7,642 bases of DNA from Spirochaetales bacterium (GTDB lineage Bacteria > Spirochaetota > Spirochaetia > Treponematales > UBA12059): positions 1-7,642 of the forward strand of contig JAFGUM010000067.1 of the NCBI GenBank assembly GCA_016938515.1, in the 5' to 3' direction. Shown here in pieces: positions 6,465-7,642 of the stretch; the first letter of the stretch is position 1, and every line of letters begins with the position of its first letter. The notes below the pieces were generated by a model that made no database searches, was not told where the DNA came from, and saw only the letters and a program-made list of their open reading frames with translations. Position numbers and translations under genes: made by a program.

Positions 6465-6830
6465 ATGAGCACGAAAGAACTTTCCGAGAAGATTCGGCGA
6501 CGAGGGGCACGCAAGGTGCACGTTCGCAAAAGCATAAGCGGTACCGCCGAGCGCCCGCGGCTGACGGTTTTCAGGTCCAACAAGTATCTGTATGCGCAGG
6601 CTATCGATGACGAGGCCGGTGTCACGCTCGCGGCGGCGAGTACCCTGGAGGAAGCTCTGAAGGGTGCCAAACCTACCGTTGAGACTGGCGCAAAGCTGGG
6701 CGAGCTTATAGGCGCGCGGCTTGGCGAGAAGAAGATTGAAGCCGTCCTGTTCGACAGGAATGGATACAACTATCATGGCGTCATCAAGGCGATCGCTGAC
6801 GGAACCCGCAAGGCCGGGATCAAATTCTAG
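6465..6830 (+). CDS. rplR: 50S ribosomal protein L18
   Basis: Large-subunit protein that binds 5S rRNA and, with L5, builds the central protuberance. It has 121 residues, typical of bacterial L18. The basic N-terminal arm [44 protein letters not shown] (about 9-52) is the 5S-binding region with the conserved RPRLxVFRSxKxxYAQ core. The second half holds [10 protein letters not shown], a [47 protein letters not shown] block (76-121) and the conserved end FDRNGYxYHGxxKAxADGxRxxGxxF. The ATG at 6465 follows AAGGGA at 6454-6459. Its last codons and stop supply the AGGGGGA run that probably serves rpsE. Confidence 0.98.
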   Translation: MSTKELSEKIRRRGARKVHVRKSISGTAERPRLTVFRSNKYLYAQAIDDEAGVTLAAASTLEEALKGAKPTVETGAKLGELIGARLGEKKIEAVLFDRNGYNYHGVIKAIADGTRKAGIKF

Positions 6831-6839
6831 GGGGAACTC

Positions 6840-7349
6840 GTGGATAGAAGAGACAGGGATGACAGGTCCCGCGATATCTACGTCGAGAAGCTTGTCAAGC
6901 TGAACCGCACGGCCAAGGTCGTAAAAGGCGGTCGCCGGTTCTCGTTCTCGGCCCTGACCGTCGTCGGCGACAGGAGCGGCAACGTAGGCTACGGTTTTGG
7001 TAAAGCCAACGACGTTACGGAAGCTATACGCAAGAGCATCGACAAGGCCAAGAGGAACATGGTCAAGCTTCCTATGAAGAATGGCACCATACCTCACGAC
7101 GTAGTTGGTGAGTACAAGGCTTCACGGGTCATCATGAAGCACGCGTGCCCCGGTTCCGGCATTATCGCCGGCGGAGCGGTGCGGGCCATCATGGAAGCAG
7201 GCGGCGTAACAGACATTCTCGCCAAGAGCGTAGGTAGCCGTTCAGCGATCAACGTGATCCGGGCCGTTTTCAATGGCGTCGAGAATATCCTCGACGCGCG
7301 CGCTGTCGCCCACAATCGCGGCAAAGCGCTCAAGGATATGTGGGGTTGA
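6840..7349 (+). CDS. rpsE: 30S ribosomal protein S5
   Basis: Small-subunit protein at the mRNA entry and helix 34 area, important for decoding accuracy; spectinomycin-resistance changes fall in its N-terminal loop. It has 169 residues. The start is GTG 6840 with AGGGGGA at 6829-6835. The first dozen residues are highly charged ([11 protein letters not shown]) and not conserved. Domain 1 then begins with [30 protein letters not shown] (15-44). The VKGG loop (28-31) corresponds to the spectinomycin-interacting loop of E. coli S5 and is wild type. [28 protein letters not shown] (47-74) completes the dsRBD-like fold. The C-terminal domain shows [29 protein letters not shown] (105-133) and [10 protein letters not shown]. 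The stop TGA 7347-7349 is followed by only four bases before rpmD. Confidence 0.97.
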   Translation: MDRRDRDDRSRDIYVEKLVKLNRTAKVVKGGRRFSFSALTVVGDRSGNVGYGFGKANDVTEAIRKSIDKAKRNMVKLPMKNGTIPHDVVGEYKASRVIMKHACPGSGIIAGGAVRAIMEAGGVTDILAKSVGSRSAINVIRAVFNGVENILDARAVAHNRGKALKDMWG

Positions 7350-7353
7350 TGAA

Positions 7354-7560
7354 ATGGCCGAACAAATTGTCATAAAGCTCGTACGGAGCACCATTGGTCG
7401 AAAGCCAGCCCAGCGGGCAACGGTCCGGTCACTTGGGCTGCGCAAGATCAGTTCAACCACGATTCAGGAGGCTACGCCTTCTATACTCGGCATGGTCAAT
7501 ACGGTAAAACACCTCGTAGAGGTTACACCCTACGAACCGGGCCAGGAGCAGAAGAAATGA
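7354..7560 (+). CDS. rpmD: 50S ribosomal protein L30
   Basis: Small large-subunit protein with a compact ferredoxin-like fold that packs against the 23S rRNA near domain II. It has 68 residues. The N-terminal strand IVIKLVRSTIGRKPAQRATVRSLGLRKISSTTI (5-37) carries the conserved S-xIGR-xPxQRATVxxLGLRKI signature. The segment SILGMVNTVKHLVEVTPY (43-60) matches the family's GMVxxVxHLVxV block. The frame stays open upstream to 7273 inside rpsE, but only ATG 7354 gives the L30 N-terminus. Its Shine-Dalgarno is weak (a GGGG run at 7342-7345), so re-initiation after rpsE, which ends four bases earlier, is likely. The last bases ATGA (7557-7560) overlap the rplO start. Confidence 0.96.
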   Translation: MAEQIVIKLVRSTIGRKPAQRATVRSLGLRKISSTTIQEATPSILGMVNTVKHLVEVTPYEPGQEQKK

Positions 7561-7642
7561 GCGACTTCAACCTACACCCCCCCGTGGGCGCGACACACCG
7601 CAAGAAAATTGTCGGTCGCGGCCAGGGTTCCGGTCTTGGTAC
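7557..7642 (+). CDS. rplO: 50S ribosomal protein L15, 3'-truncated by window edge
   Basis: Large-subunit protein needed for late assembly around 23S domains I, II and V. Only the first 28 codons are present. The protein begins MSDFNLHPPVGATHRKKIVGRGQGSGLG. The GRGxGSGLG run is the family's glycine-rich N-terminal extension that threads through 23S rRNA. The ATG at 7557 overlaps the rpmD TGA by four bases (ATGA). AGGAG at 7544-7548, inside rpmD, lies eight bases upstream, so translation is probably coupled. The MSDFNL start followed by IVGRG recalls spirochaete L15 from memory. In canonical operons secY follows; that cannot be seen here. The truncation is a window edge and says nothing about gene integrity. 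Confidence 0.93.
   Translation, partial: MSDFNLHPPVGATHRKKIVGRGQGSGLG

Noticed and set aside
7273..7353. An N-terminal extension of L30, inside rpsE.
   Set aside because: Those 27 codons overlap rpsE in another frame and do not look like L30. The family N-terminus starts at ATG 7354.
1..7642. The window begins with GTAC and ends with GTAC, which could hint at a cloned restriction fragment.
   Set aside because: GTAC also occurs many times inside the window, and a four-base match at both ends is easily chance. The flanks are not visible.
1..7642. A hidden novel system, mobile element, CRISPR array or RNA gene.
   Set aside because: Coding sequence of recognised ribosomal proteins covers almost the whole window, gaps are at most 18 bases, and I see no direct or inverted repeats of note.

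Overview
This window is one uninterrupted, plus-strand block of ribosomal protein genes: the end of an S10-type operon running straight into an spc-type operon. The order is rplD (5' end cut off), rplW, rplB, rpsS, rplV, rpsC, rplP, rpmC, rpsQ, rplN, rplX, rplE, rpsN, rpsH, rplF, rplR, rpsE, rpmD and rplO (3' end cut off). This is the classical bacterial order with no insertion, loss or rearrangement between L4 and L15. I see no mobile element, CRISPR array, RNA gene or non-ribosomal gene.

The organism is a bacterium of moderate GC content (judged by eye, not counted). Several proteins look most like spirochaete ribosomal proteins as I remember them: the 61-residue zinc-type S14 ending [12 protein letters not shown], the S8 start [11 protein letters not shown], the L22 end with [10 protein letters not shown], and the L15 start MSDFNL followed by IVGRG. 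This is placement from memory, so Spirochaetota is a moderate-confidence inference and I do not name a genus.

Layout. 1-464 is the L4 remainder with its exit-tunnel loop. 477-3714 carries L23, L2, S19, L22, S3, L16 and L29. 3729-7560 carries S17, L14, L24, L5, S14, S8, L6, L18, S5 and L30. 7557-7642 is the first 28 codons of L15. Gaps between genes run from 0 to 18 bases and two pairs overlap (L24/L5 by 1 base, L30/L15 by 4), so no stretch is long enough for an internal promoter or a rho-independent terminator between genes. Most genes have a purine-rich Shine-Dalgarno sequence, often inside the end of the preceding gene. Four genes (S19, L22, S3, S5) appear to start with GTG.

The genes act together as building blocks of the two ribosomal subunits. 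The large-subunit proteins L2, L4, L5, L6, L14, L15, L16, L18, L22, L23, L24, L29 and L30 include tunnel, peptidyl-transferase-proximal and central-protuberance proteins. The small-subunit proteins S3, S5, S8, S14, S17 and S19 belong to the head, the body and the mRNA entry site. Single-transcript organisation would give matched output. Mild oddities are an Arg/Gly-rich tail on S3, a four-cysteine zinc ribbon on L24, ATA-rich isoleucine use in S3, and a few ambiguous starts. I found no evidence for a novel system here.
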